Shown piece by piece: positions 1-8,659 of a stretch of 40,318 bases of DNA. The notes beneath the pieces were generated by a model, which saw only the letters and a program-made list of their open reading frames with translations, searched no databases and had not been told where the DNA came from. Position numbers and translations under genes: made by a program. The number at the start of each line of letters is the position of its first letter. Positions within the stretch are counted from its first letter, which is position 1. This stretch comes from Parasedimentitalea denitrificans (GTDB taxonomy: Bacteria; Pseudomonadota; Alphaproteobacteria; Rhodobacterales; Rhodobacteraceae), in NCBI RefSeq assembly GCF_011813015.1, contig NZ_QHLQ01000013.1, forward strand, positions 1 through 40,318, written 5' to 3'.

Positions 1-224
1 CCGTCGGCACTCAGCACTGGGCTGGAAAAATCCTGTCACCTTCGAACGGAGAGCGGCTTAAACGAGCAATGGGAGCGACACAAAAACGTGACAGGTCAAG
101 TTGCGAAAACTACGTCATCGCAGTCACTCGCAAATAAGGAAGGAGGGGCCAAAAACAGGATACAAATCTACTGTCTGCAATCCAGAGGACTTTGGGTGAT
201 TGATTCACAAGGTCAATACTTTTG
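1..224. other. Intergenic start of window, no gene seen
   Basis: No convincing coding frame, hairpin with a T-tract or RNA gene is visible. A 69-codon frame beginning at 88 runs antisense into the response regulator gene and has no family resemblance, so it is not called. Confidence 0.6.
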
Positions 225-614
225 TCAAAGAGCAGCGAGAACTGCCGCTTCGTCCCGCAAGAGCATCGTTAGAGAATCCTTGGAAATCGGTTTGTAAATG
301 TTTCGCCCCACCATTAGGTTCCGTGCCTTGGCAATCATCTTGGCTGCGATCAATGACGGTTCCCCTCCTCCTGTCATAAAGCGCACACGCAAAGGGCGGT
401 CCTGATCCACGATGCCCTCAATCGCCTCAATTCCGTCCATCTCTGGCATATTGATGTCAACAAGAAGTAGTGCTGGCCCAGTGGATTTGGGGAGGCGCTC
501 CAGAAGGTCTATGCCATTAAAGCAGATCTCCGAGCTCCAACCCTCTCGTTGCGCGACCGCAGCCAAATATTCAGCAAAGTCAGTATTATCGTCTGCGATA
601 TAAACTTGGTACAT
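225..614 (-). CDS. Single-domain response regulator (CheY-like receiver)
   Basis: A stand-alone receiver domain of 129 residues with no output domain, so it probably acts by protein-protein contact or in a phosphorelay in the cytoplasm. The acidic pair D8-D9 follows the first strand (YIADD). The phospho-acceptor is D53 in the LVDINMP motif, a Thr follows in RFMTGGG, and the conserved Lys lies in NIYKPI, so all catalytic positions are intact. I chose the start at 614 because GAGGG lies about six bases upstream and the domain begins at once; an earlier in-frame start at 644 would add ten unrelated residues. No kinase is adjacent. The hybrid kinase encoded at 5944-8652 is the only kinase in the window, and partnership with it is a guess. 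Confidence 0.88.
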   Translation of the reverse strand: MYQVYIADDNTDFAEYLAAVAQREGWSSEICFNGIDLLERLPKSTGPALLLVDINMPEMDGIEAIEGIVDQDRPLRVRFMTGGGEPSLIAAKMIAKARNLMVGRNIYKPISKDSLTMLLRDEAAVLAAL

Positions 615-911
615 TATCCCTCGACTACAGTTCCCGAATGACATGATGTTCGCATATCGACCATATACAAACTCTCATAGATCGCCAATACTAAAGCTCT
701 GACCACCATGTTCTCCTGTGCGCAAGGAGCCATGGATCTATATCCTTCGAGCCTCATTACTTCTTAAAGCTATAATGAAAGACAACAGTATCCAGTTGGC
801 ACCCGCCTTCAAATCGGTGAGACAACGTTGCCCAATTGTGAGCATCTCGAGGTGAAGGAGTTCGTGGGGAGGATCAGGGACCGGTGAGGGTCCCTAAGCA
901 AAATAACAAGT
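615..911. other. Intergenic region with a short hairpin
   Basis: No gene seen. A perfect 7-bp stem with a 6-nt loop lies at 876-895, just beyond the stop of the LysR gene. No T-run follows on either strand, so it is at best a weak or Rho-assisted 3' end signal for that gene. Confidence 0.4.
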
Positions 912-1799
912 TTAAGTCTGATCCGCCAAATGTTCTATCAGAGCGCGGATACGGGCCGTCAAATGTCTGCTCGGGGGATAGACTGCATAAAGCCCGATAA
1001 CCCTGGCCTCTTCTTCCTCAAAAAGCAGCTTAAGCTGCCCAGTCTTCAAAAATGGCTGTGCGGTGTAATGAGGGATACGCCCAATCCCAAGCCCGTCCGC
1101 AGCCATATTTGCAACGGCCAACGGTGAATTGGCGCGAAAGTTTCCAGACACCGGAACCGCCACAACACCATTCGGGGTTTTGAAATCCCAACTGTCACCA
1201 AAGCCAGAAATCGTCCGAAGAAGGCAATTGTGCGTGGTCAATGCGGCTGGATTCTGCGGCTCGCCATGCTCTCTCAAGTAGTCGGGGGAAGCGCAGCAGA
1301 CAATTCTCATGTCCATCAGTTTGCGAGCGACAAGGCTGGAATCCTTCAGAATCCCAAAACGAACGGCAAGGTCAAAACCTTCTTCAATGATAGATACATG
1401 ATGATCAGAGAGGTGCAGTTCGATGGAGACCTTTGGGTGGGTCGCCTGAAACGGTTTCAACATCCGGACCAGATGTGAAGACCCGAACCCCGTAGGTGCC
1501 GTGATTCGGATGCGCCCCGCCAACTCTGACTGCCTATCGTGAACCAGTCCTTCGAGCTCATCAAACTGCTCCAACAAGGGCAAACACCGGTCATAATAAG
1601 ACCTACCTGTCTCGGTTAGTGCTACGCTACGGGTGGTGCGGTTGAACAATTGAGCACCAAGTCGCTCCTCAAGCTGCCCCACATATTTGCTGGCCAGCTT
1701 AGTGCTGACCCCAACCCTTTTGGCGCCTTCGGTAAAAGACTGATGTGCTGCGACAGCAGCAAACGTGCGCATGCCCTGGATCGTATCCATTAAGTCCAT
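912..1799 (-). CDS. LysR-family transcriptional regulator
   Basis: A DNA-binding regulator of 295 residues, the normal LysR length. An N-terminal winged helix-turn-helix occupies roughly residues 5-62, including FAAVAAHQSFTEGAKRVGVS and the wing LFNRTTRSVALTETG. A LysR substrate-binding domain follows at about 90-292, including RIRITAPTGFG and LAVRFG. It belongs to the large group near AaeR/DsdC-type 'LysR_substrate' regulators; the effector cannot be read from sequence. The start at 1799 has AACGGA just upstream; a second Met at 1790 is possible, and the more distal start at 1844 would run through the promoter. It is divergent from the GST gene, so it probably controls that gene and itself through the inverted repeat at 1803-1819. 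Confidence 0.9.
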   Translation of the reverse strand: MDLMDTIQGMRTFAAVAAHQSFTEGAKRVGVSTKLASKYVGQLEERLGAQLFNRTTRSVALTETGRSYYDRCLPLLEQFDELEGLVHDRQSELAGRIRITAPTGFGSSHLVRMLKPFQATHPKVSIELHLSDHHVSIIEEGFDLAVRFGILKDSSLVARKLMDMRIVCCASPDYLREHGEPQNPAALTTHNCLLRTISGFGDSWDFKTPNGVVAVPVSGNFRANSPLAVANMAADGLGIGRIPHYTAQPFLKTGQLKLLFEEEEARVIGLYAVYPPSRHLTARIRALIEHLADQT

Positions 1800-1802
1800 T
1801 CC

Positions 1803-1832
1803 GTTCACAATATTTGAACAAATGGGTATATT
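1803..1832 (+). promoter_or_regulatory. GST promoter with overlapping LysR-type inverted repeat
   Basis: On the plus strand TTCACA (1804-1809) and TATATT (1827-1832) are separated by exactly 17 bp, a good sigma-70 arrangement for the GST gene. The inverted repeat GTTCA-N7-TGAAC (1803-1819) fits the LysR T-N11-A pattern and covers the -35 box. It also lies just upstream of the LysR start codon. This placement suits repression of GST by the regulator in the absence of inducer, and autoregulation. Binding itself is inferred. Confidence 0.6.
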
Positions 1833-1907
1833 ATCGCCGAACATGACTCAAGCTATTCCTATGACATCGCCCGGGACTGACCCTGGCACCCTCAAAGGAA
1901 AACACAC

Positions 1908-2540
1908 ATGTCAAACGCCATCCGCATTCACGGCTTCCCACTTTCCGGCCACTCACACCGTGTTGAGCTGTTCGCCAGCCTTGCAGGTATCAACCATGAG
2001 GTCCTGACCGTTGACCTTGCAAACGGGGCCCATAAGAAGGACGATTTCCTTGCTAAGAACCCGTTTGGTCAGGTGCCCGTAATCGAGGACGGCGAGACCG
2101 TGATTAGCGACAGCAATGCGATTTTGGTTTATCTGGCACGGAAGTATGCGCCGTCGTACATCCCAACTGATCCAGCTGAAGAGGCCTCTGTGCAAAAATT
2201 TCTAACGCTGGCGGCTGGTGAATTGGCCTTTGGCCCCGCCGCAGCCCGTTTGATCAACGTCTTTAAGGCGCCTCTGGATGTGGACTTTACCCACGCAACG
2301 GCAGCCAAGGTTTTGGGAAAAATCGAGGCACATTTGGAAGGCCGCGATTATCTTGTCGGTGACACCCCCACAATCGCTGATGTTGCGATGTATAGCTACA
2401 CAGCGCACGCCCCCGAAGGAGACGTTTCGCTGGAGCCTTATCCGAATGTGCGCCGCCTGCTGACCAACATCGAGGCGCTTGATGGCTTTGTTCCAATGCA
2501 GGTAACACCCGTTGGTTTGCGCGCAGACACTGCCGCCTGA
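1908..2540 (+). CDS. Glutathione S-transferase family protein
   Basis: A 210-residue cytosolic glutathione S-transferase. The N-terminal thioredoxin fold covers about residues 4-82 and includes the cis-Pro element QVPVIEDGE and the glutathione-contacting SDSNAILVYL segment. The all-helical C-terminal domain (about 90-205) carries the fold-stabilising GDTPTIADVAMYSY motif. The reaction is presumably glutathione conjugation or reduction of an electrophile; the substrate is unknown. AAAGGAAAA precedes the ATG. The next gene encodes a redox flavoprotein, so together they may form a detoxification or stress unit under the divergent LysR regulator, though a hairpin separates them. Confidence 0.93.
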   Translation: MSNAIRIHGFPLSGHSHRVELFASLAGINHEVLTVDLANGAHKKDDFLAKNPFGQVPVIEDGETVISDSNAILVYLARKYAPSYIPTDPAEEASVQKFLTLAAGELAFGPAAARLINVFKAPLDVDFTHATAAKVLGKIEAHLEGRDYLVGDTPTIADVAMYSYTAHAPEGDVSLEPYPNVRRLLTNIEALDGFVPMQVTPVGLRADTAA

Positions 2541-2547
2541 GCCATTC

Positions 2548-2593
2548 GCCCAGCCGTTTCGTCACGGCTGGGCAAACCATTTCTTTCTTTTTT
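2548..2593 (+). terminator. Hairpin and T-rich tract between GST and flavoprotein
   Basis: A perfect 10-bp stem (2548-2557 with 2564-2573) has a 6-nt loop. A pyrimidine tract rich in T (2580-2594) begins six bases later. It sits between the GST stop and the ribosome-binding site of the next gene, so it may end most GST transcripts or act as a partial attenuator. The gap between stem and T-tract is longer than in a classical intrinsic terminator. Confidence 0.55.
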
Positions 2594-2607
2594 CAATGAG
2601 GTTCGCC

Positions 2608-4677
2608 ATGGCCGATCAAGCTCCACTCCAGCAATCGCCCTTTCACTCAGGCGAACAAGACGCCCAAGCCCGTGTCGGCAAGCGCGACGCGATGGAGGCC
2701 TTTGGCAAAATCGCAATCCGCCCTTTCATGCCGGACCAACACCGTGCGTTTTTTGAGAAAATTCCCTTTGTCGTTCTCGGGAGTGTCGATGAAGGCGGTT
2801 GGCCTTGGGCCTCTATCGTGACAGGGGGAAGTGACTTTATTACCTCCCCAAGCGATACTCGGCTTGACCTTGCTGCCAAGCCAGTGGCCGAGGATCCGCT
2901 GCTGGGGTCCATAAAAAACGGTGCACCAATTGGCATGTTGGGTATTGAGATCCCCACGCGCCGCCGCAACCGAATGAACGCCAATGTGATCGCCGCAAGC
3001 GAGACTGGGTTTTCTCTGGGTGTGGCGCAATCTTTTGGAAATTGCCCACAATACATTCAAACACGTGACATTGAATTCATTCGCGCCCCCGCTACTAAGA
3101 TCGACCGCCCCGCCGCTGATCGGTTTACAACGCTTGATAGTGAGGCCACTGCCTTTATCGAACGTTCTGATACGTTTTTTGTGTCCAGCTTCGTCAACCC
3201 GGACAACGGCCTGGTCGCCGAAGGCGTTGATGTCTCTCACCGAGGCGGTCGGGCTGGCTTTGTCAAGGTAGAGGGCGACACGCTGACCATCCCGGACTAT
3301 TCCGGCAACAACTTCTTCAATACGATTGGCAACTTCTTGGTGAATCCCAAAGCCGGTCTCATTTTCCCGGATTTCGAAACTGGGGATGTACTGATGTTGA
3401 CCGGCACGGTCGAGATGCTGTGGGAAGATCACCCTGAAGCCACCGCTTTCAAAGGGGCCGAGCGTGGCTGGCGCTTTACCCTCGACCATGGATTACGCAT
3501 TCATGATGCGCTGCCATTTCGAGCAGAGTTTGGCGAATGGTCTCCTAATTCCTTGATGGCCGACGATTGGGTCACATCTATAGCGCGTCAAGAAGTCGAA
3601 GAGCAGCGCAACGCTTGGCGGACATTTCGTGTGACCAAAATCGTAGACGAAAGCAGCGTTATCCGCTCATTCTACTTTAAACCCACCGATGATAGCCCCT
3701 TGTTTTCGTTCGAAGCTGGGCAATTCCTGACCATTAGGGTCACTCCAGAGGGGAATGGGCCGCAGGTCCGAACCTACACGCTTTCTTCCGCTCCCAGCGA
3801 TCCTACCTACCGAATTTCCGTAAAGCGCGAGCCGGGTGGTATCGTCTCAAACCAACTTCACGATAGCCTCAATGTCGGCGACACGATTGAGACCAAAGCC
3901 CCCAAAGGTTCGTTTTTCATAGACGCGCTCGAAAAACGTCCCGCCGTGCTAATTGCTGGCGGTGTTGGGATAACCCCAATGATGGCAATGACACGCCATG
4001 TGCTCAACGAAACTGTCCGTAAGCGATACACGCGGCCACTTACTGTTTTCCACGCCGCACATGCCACGGATCAAAGGGCTTTCACCGAAGCCTTCCGCGC
4101 GGCGCAAACTGATACAGGCGGAAAAATTCGCTATGTTTCGGTGATTGGAAATCCTGCAAACCACGAAACCTTGGGCACGGATTTCGATGCAACCGGCCAT
4201 ATCAATGTTGATATCTTGCGCCAGCATTTGGCGCTGGATGACTATGATTTCTACCTCTGTGGCCCGCCTCCTTTTATGCAGGGAGTATACGATAGCCTGC
4301 GCGGGCTTGGTGTCCGCGATGCGCGCATTCATGCAGAAGCGTTTGGTCCTGCCTCTCTGACCCGGACATCAGATGAAGGAGCCACGCCTGTTGTTCCCGA
4401 ACCAGAGGCTGAACTCGCAGTTGTCAAATTTGAAGCATCAGGCTTTGAGCAGAGTTGGGAGAAAGGTGATGGTACCTTACTTGAAACAGCAGAGGCACAC
4501 GGGCTGACACCTGATTTTTCCTGCCGTGCGGGGTCCTGCGGGAGTTGCGCAGTCAAAAAGCTGTCAGGTGAGGTTGCCTATCGCACCCCACCAACCGCGG
4601 ATATCGCGGAGGGCGAGGTTCTGATCTGTTGTTCTGTTCCAGCGGAGGGCAGCACCAGCCTTGTTCTTGACCTGTGA
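2608..4677 (+). CDS. Fusion flavoprotein: PNPOx-like + ferredoxin reductase + 2Fe-2S ferredoxin
   Basis: A 689-residue multidomain redox protein. Residues about 15-320 form a pyridoxamine-phosphate-oxidase-like flavin-binding split barrel. Residues about 335-575 form a ferredoxin-NADP+ reductase-like module, with the FAD-binding RTYTLSSAPSD, the NAD(P)-binding GGVGITPMM and the C-terminal CGPPPFM. The last 90 residues are a plant-type ferredoxin with C639, C644, C647 and a fourth ligand at C674 or C675. Electrons would flow from NAD(P)H through FAD to the 2Fe-2S centre or to the N-terminal flavin; the final acceptor is unknown. I chose ATG 2608 because GAGG lies six bases upstream; an ATG at 2596 is the alternative. 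This fusion is known in proteobacteria, usually near GST and LysR genes. Confidence 0.9.
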   Translation: MADQAPLQQSPFHSGEQDAQARVGKRDAMEAFGKIAIRPFMPDQHRAFFEKIPFVVLGSVDEGGWPWASIVTGGSDFITSPSDTRLDLAAKPVAEDPLLGSIKNGAPIGMLGIEIPTRRRNRMNANVIAASETGFSLGVAQSFGNCPQYIQTRDIEFIRAPATKIDRPAADRFTTLDSEATAFIERSDTFFVSSFVNPDNGLVAEGVDVSHRGGRAGFVKVEGDTLTIPDYSGNNFFNTIGNFLVNPKAGLIFPDFETGDVLMLTGTVEMLWEDHPEATAFKGAERGWRFTLDHGLRIHDALPFRAEFGEWSPNSLMADDWVTSIARQEVEEQRNAWRTFRVTKIVDESSVIRSFYFKPTDDSPLFSFEAGQFLTIRVTPEGNGPQVRTYTLSSAPSDPTYRISVKREPGGIVSNQLHDSLNVGDTIETKAPKGSFFIDALEKRPAVLIAGGVGITPMMAMTRHVLNETVRKRYTRPLTVFHAAHATDQRAFTEAFRAAQTDTGGKIRYVSVIGNPANHETLGTDFDATGHINVDILRQHLALDDYDFYLCGPPPFMQGVYDSLRGLGVRDARIHAEAFGPASLTRTSDEGATPVVPEPEAELAVVKFEASGFEQSWEKGDGTLLETAEAHGLTPDFSCRAGSCGSCAVKKLSGEVAYRTPPTADIAEGEVLICCSVPAEGSTSLVLDL

Positions 4678-4915
4678 TACAATCGCAAAAAGGATCGCCT
4701 TGCACGGCCTGTAGATAAGTACGGACCTTCAGGGCACTTCCTGTGCAATGTATTGGCTTGCAATTTTGAACTGGGTGTATCGCCGTCAGAAACAGCCGTA
4801 TGACAATTTTCGGTCATCTCAGCTGATAGCCCCCGTACAACAAACTAGTGGCGCAGCCCTAAAGAAAACCTCCAAAAAAATTGGCCTAACTACCCCATCG
4901 CACTACCCTCAGACA

Positions 4916-4989
4916 TTGATCGGGGACGAATCTGATAGTATGATGGAATGAAGTCGCCCGATCACGATTCCTGCAAGCGGAGGAATAGA
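4916..4989 (+). promoter_or_regulatory. Promoter and leader of first substrate-binding protein
   Basis: TTGATC (4916-4921), a 17-bp spacer and TATGAT (4939-4944) form a near-consensus sigma-70 promoter, with a start expected near 4951. The leader contains GTCGCCCGATCA starting at 4953 and ends in a GGAGG ribosome-binding site. The same elements with identical spacing precede the paralogue on the other strand (9404-9477). The stretch 4678-4915 before it holds no gene that I can support. Confidence 0.7.
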
Positions 4990-5733
4990 ATGCGCCTTAA
5001 ACTCTCGCTGACAACACTACTGGCTGCATTGGTGCTACCCCTAGACGCTGCTTTAGCCGAGCCGGTTAGATTTGTCACCATAGATTACAAGCCTTATGCG
5101 CTTCACGATGACCCCAAAGGGCGCCACGGCCTTTTGGTTGACATAAATACCGCCATCGCCGAGCGGGCCGAGCTTGCCATTACCGACAGCGTTCTTCCAA
5201 TTACGCGTGTAGTCAAAAACTTAGCACACAACGTATCAGACTGCGGAGTTTTCCTACTGACCACCGTGACCGAGCAGGAATACATTCCTGTTGCCAAAAT
5301 CCTGGATCGGTTTGAAACAATCATTGTCACCCGCCCTGGGTTGGGAATCTCCAAGATCGAAGATCTACGCGATCAACGGCTTGCGCTCCCAAGAGGCAGC
5401 TTTGAAGGATCATCGGTTTTGGACGATCCGAAAATTGAGCTTTTTTATACCAATAACACAGAACAAGGCGTACATCTTCTCCAGGCTGGTCGTGTGGACG
5501 CAGTCGCTGGGACTTCACTTAGTTTACTGTTTCAGTTTTCCGTCGAGAACATGGGGCAAAATGAAATTGGCGAGATTTTCACTTATGAACGTCAAGAGAT
5601 GTGGTTGCAATGCGCCAAAAACCAGCTGCCCGATGAGACTATAGCGAAACTCAGGAAGGCGACGGATTCCCTGCGAATGGAGGGCGCCTTTGACACTCTC
5701 ATCAAGCGTTACATCCCCGACATATTTAGCTAG
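4990..5733 (+). CDS. Periplasmic substrate-binding protein (SBP_bac_3 type), paralogue 1
   Basis: A 247-residue exported protein of the family-3 solute-binding fold. Residues 1-23 are a Sec signal peptide with cleavage after ALA. Mature features include VTIDYKPYALHDD at the start of lobe 1, AGRVDAVAG at the return into lobe 1, and two Cys (DCG, LQCAK) shared with the paralogue encoded at 8660-9403 that may form a disulfide. The start is fixed by GGAGG about six bases upstream; an upstream frame from 4948 would overlap the promoter. It has no neighbouring ABC permease or ATPase. It points at the hybrid kinase gene and shares promoter, leader and length with the kinase operon's own binding protein, so a sensory or decoy role is plausible. 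The ligand is unknown; amino-acid-like compounds are typical for the family. Confidence 0.85.
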   Translation: MRLKLSLTTLLAALVLPLDAALAEPVRFVTIDYKPYALHDDPKGRHGLLVDINTAIAERAELAITDSVLPITRVVKNLAHNVSDCGVFLLTTVTEQEYIPVAKILDRFETIIVTRPGLGISKIEDLRDQRLALPRGSFEGSSVLDDPKIELFYTNNTEQGVHLLQAGRVDAVAGTSLSLLFQFSVENMGQNEIGEIFTYERQEMWLQCAKNQLPDETIAKLRKATDSLRMEGAFDTLIKRYIPDIFS

Positions 5734-5745
5734 CTTTTGACTGGG

Positions 5746-5791
5746 CGACCAGCAGTTGCATGTCGCTCCTAGCGGAGACGTCGCTGGGTCG
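5746..5791. other. Stem-loop in the convergent gap between binding protein and kinase genes
   Basis: Imperfect arms CGACCAGC (5746-5753) and GCTGGGTCG (5783-5791) enclose a smaller CTCC/GGAG hairpin. It lies between two converging genes and could act as a two-way 3' end, but no T-run follows on either strand. Confidence 0.3.
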
Positions 5792-5943
5792 TGGTCTCCA
5801 TTCAGGCACCTGATCAGAATAGTAGCACTTTGCCTAATCATACCCTGAAACAACTGTACCACCGTGGCAGTCTCTTTAGGCTGTGAGGGCTGGGTTTGGC
5901 ACACAGATTACATGATCGTCGCGACCGGTGGCTAGGTTCTAAA

Positions 5944-8652
5944 TCAAACCTCAGGCCGAAGCGCGGTCTCGATCACTGACAGAAGCTCTCTGCGCAATAC
6001 TGGCTTTGTTATATGAAATGTCTGAGGTTCAGCCAGCTCAGATGGCTGGTACTGCACGCTGTCGATCTCGGTGTAACCGGACATGATAATCACCGGAATT
6101 TCAGGATAAGTACTGGCGACATGGCCTGCTAGATCAGAGCCTTGGGTTTCTCCTGGCATTACCATGTCAGTGATCAGCACATCAAAATCCGCATTCACCT
6201 CAAGTTGAGCCTTTGCGAGATCACCTGTGTTTGCAGTCGCCACAGAATAGCCAGTGCGCCGCAACATCATTGTAATGATTTCCAGAACTTCTTCATTGTC
6301 TTCGACAACCAGAATTCGAGCGCCTGCAGTTATGTCGACCAGCGTCGAAGCTGGAACATTCTTGGGCGCAGAGGCAGTACTGCGACATGCCTTGAAATAA
6401 AGCGTGAACTCGGTTCCCTGATTTAGCTCAGACGTGACCTGAACCAACCCTCCGGACTGCCGCATAAACCCCTGGATCATCGACAGACCAAGCCCCGACC
6501 CTTCACCGGCTGGCTTAGTTGTGAAAAAGGGTTCGAATACCTTCGACAGAATTTCCTTGGGAATCCCCTGCCCGCTATCGCCAACTTTTACAACAACATA
6601 TTGACCTGGTTCGAGTTCATCAGCCAGGCTACCAACGGCTGTTCTTTCGATGTCTACATTCTCAGTCACGATGGATAACTGCCCACCATCGGCCATGGCG
6701 TCTCGGGCATTTACGATCAGATTCAACACCGCGCTTTCCGCTGCACTCCGATCAATTTCAACCTCCCACAAATCAGGCGACAGCGACGTTACAAAATTAA
6801 TATGATCCGGGAGCACACGGTGAATCCAGCTTTTCGTATCCTGGACCAGCGTATTCATATTTGTATTTTCCGGCGCTAGCCGGGACTGTCGCGCAAATGC
6901 AAGCATGCTTTTGGTTAAGTCTGAGCCGCGTTTAGTAGCTCCGATACTGGCATCAATTAACTTTAGTTGCTCTGGATCGCTGATCTCATCACGAAGCAGC
7001 TCCTGATTGCCCGATATAACCGCCAGCAGGTTGTTGAAATCATGGGCAACACCTCCTGTCAGTTGTCCAATCGCTTCCAAGCGCTGTGACTGCCTGAGCT
7101 TCTCTTCAGTAACCTTCTTCTCTGTTACATCGGTTTGGACCGAAACGACCAAGCAGCCATGTACAGGATGGTCAAATTTAGTAGCAGAAACTTCACACCA
7201 AAATACTGAGCCATCTTTTCTGATGTTTTGAACCTCTCCCGACCAACTTCCATGCGCCTTAATCTCACCGTAAATATGCGCAGTAACCTCTTCCGGAGTT
7301 TTCTCTGTTGGAGCATTCACTACTCCAACAAATTTGCCAATGAGTTCGCCCTTTTCATAACCAAACATAGTGTCATGCACTGTATTTGTGTAAATTATGG
7401 CTCCATCCGAAAGACGGGATGCCTGAACACCTTCACCAATTCCATCAATGATCTCACCACGAAATGTCAGCTCAGTTTCGGTATTCTTGAACTCAGTTAT
7501 GTCAAGAATGCTAACTGGGATGCAGCGGAAACCTTCTTCAGTTTCGGGAATAGGGAGTGAGATCACACCAACAACTTCATTCCCGGTAAGAGTGTGAAAA
7601 GTTGTTTCAGCCCTATAAGCGGTACGTTTATCCCAGATCGCACATAGCTGTTCCTTAAACATTCCGATTGTAAGTGGGCCAAGTGTTTTACGGGCTCTCT
7701 TTAGAAGTTGCCCCTCGGATGAAGCTTCAAAGAGTTTTAGGGAGGCATTGTTTACGCTGAGAATCTTGATCGTGGCAAAAACATTCAGGGCGACATCTTC
7801 ATTGTCGTCAAGGTAACGACGAAGATCTGTAACACCGCTTTCCCTAAGCTTGCTGAGCACTCTAAAAACTTCTGAATAGTCAGTGTTTGAGAGCGAAACC
7901 TCACTGTTTTCGAACAGCCGGCGAAATCTCACCTCTTCTTCTTCTAGCCGTTCGACGGCTTCCGCTCGGCTTCTTGAAAGCTGGTTGTACTCTGCTGCGA
8001 TCGCACCCAGTTCATCATCATGGTGAGAAGAGGGCACCGGCAACTCTTGCGCTCCATCATGGATTAATCGGGCCAGTGTCCGAAGCGGCTTGGTCAACAT
8101 TCTGTGGAAAAGAAAGGTAAGAATGACTGCCAGGAAAACGTTCCGTATAATGCCAAAACTCAGAATCAGCCCAGAACGGCGAAAAAATGCTTTGGCAATT
8201 ACATTCGTGTCTACCTTGATGTTTAGGTTTCCAGCCTGAAACCCAGTATTTTTATCAGTCAACAGCGCTGAATATGACTTTACTTCGCCAAACAGGCCAT
8301 CCGCCAACCAGGTAAGTGACCTCTCTTCCGGTGGACGGCTCCTAGAAAACATGACATCGCCATAGCTATCTATAATCTCAGCCTCAATGATTGCCTGTTT
8401 CTGAAACAGCCCGTTGACCACTGTCTGTGAAAGTTCTGTGTCCAGACCAAAAGCAGCCTGAAATGCAGTCTCCTCAAATGCCCTGAGAGACTGCTCGAAA
8501 GTCTCGTCGATTTGTTCAATCTCACTCCGCATATCAGCGGTTATCTGAATGAAACTAAACCCAATTCCCAAGACAAAACCGGTAATAACAGCCGCACGTG
8601 CTTGTTTGAACGACAGGCTTTTTGTTAATTTCTTTGGCAAAGACGTTTTCAT
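5944..8652 (-). CDS. Membrane-bound hybrid sensor histidine kinase with PAS domains
   Basis: A 902-residue hybrid kinase. TM1 is at about residues 18-37, followed by a periplasmic segment of about 120 residues and TM2 near 160-180. Next come HAMP (about 182-235), a coiled coil, two PAS-like regions (about 260-395 and 400-520), HisKA with H537 in [11 protein letters not shown], a HATPase domain with GSGLGLSM, and a C-terminal receiver with D829 in LITDMVMP. It would autophosphorylate on H537 and pass phosphate to D829; no Hpt or DNA-binding partner is adjacent. The start at 8652 lies seven bases after the stop of the binding-protein gene in the same operon; a longer frame from a TTG at 8703 would overlap that gene and is unlikely. 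The periplasmic part is too small to hold a full binding protein, so the co-encoded protein may present the ligand. Confidence 0.93.
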   Translation of the reverse strand: MKTSLPKKLTKSLSFKQARAAVITGFVLGIGFSFIQITADMRSEIEQIDETFEQSLRAFEETAFQAAFGLDTELSQTVVNGLFQKQAIIEAEIIDSYGDVMFSRSRPPEERSLTWLADGLFGEVKSYSALLTDKNTGFQAGNLNIKVDTNVIAKAFFRRSGLILSFGIIRNVFLAVILTFLFHRMLTKPLRTLARLIHDGAQELPVPSSHHDDELGAIAAEYNQLSRSRAEAVERLEEEEVRFRRLFENSEVSLSNTDYSEVFRVLSKLRESGVTDLRRYLDDNEDVALNVFATIKILSVNNASLKLFEASSEGQLLKRARKTLGPLTIGMFKEQLCAIWDKRTAYRAETTFHTLTGNEVVGVISLPIPETEEGFRCIPVSILDITEFKNTETELTFRGEIIDGIGEGVQASRLSDGAIIYTNTVHDTMFGYEKGELIGKFVGVVNAPTEKTPEEVTAHIYGEIKAHGSWSGEVQNIRKDGSVFWCEVSATKFDHPVHGCLVVSVQTDVTEKKVTEEKLRQSQRLEAIGQLTGGVAHDFNNLLAVISGNQELLRDEISDPEQLKLIDASIGATKRGSDLTKSMLAFARQSRLAPENTNMNTLVQDTKSWIHRVLPDHINFVTSLSPDLWEVEIDRSAAESAVLNLIVNARDAMADGGQLSIVTENVDIERTAVGSLADELEPGQYVVVKVGDSGQGIPKEILSKVFEPFFTTKPAGEGSGLGLSMIQGFMRQSGGLVQVTSELNQGTEFTLYFKACRSTASAPKNVPASTLVDITAGARILVVEDNEEVLEIITMMLRRTGYSVATANTGDLAKAQLEVNADFDVLITDMVMPGETQGSDLAGHVASTYPEIPVIIMSGYTEIDSVQYQPSELAEPQTFHITKPVLRRELLSVIETALRPEV

Positions 8653-8659
8653 ATCCAAT

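Noticed and set aside
88..297. 69-codon plus-strand frame overlapping the response regulator gene
   Set aside because: It runs antisense into a well-supported gene, has no convincing ribosome-binding site and its product resembles no family.
4748..4951. 67-codon plus-strand frame before the first binding-protein gene
   Set aside because: It ends inside the promoter and leader that are duplicated at the paralogue, and its composition is not protein-like.
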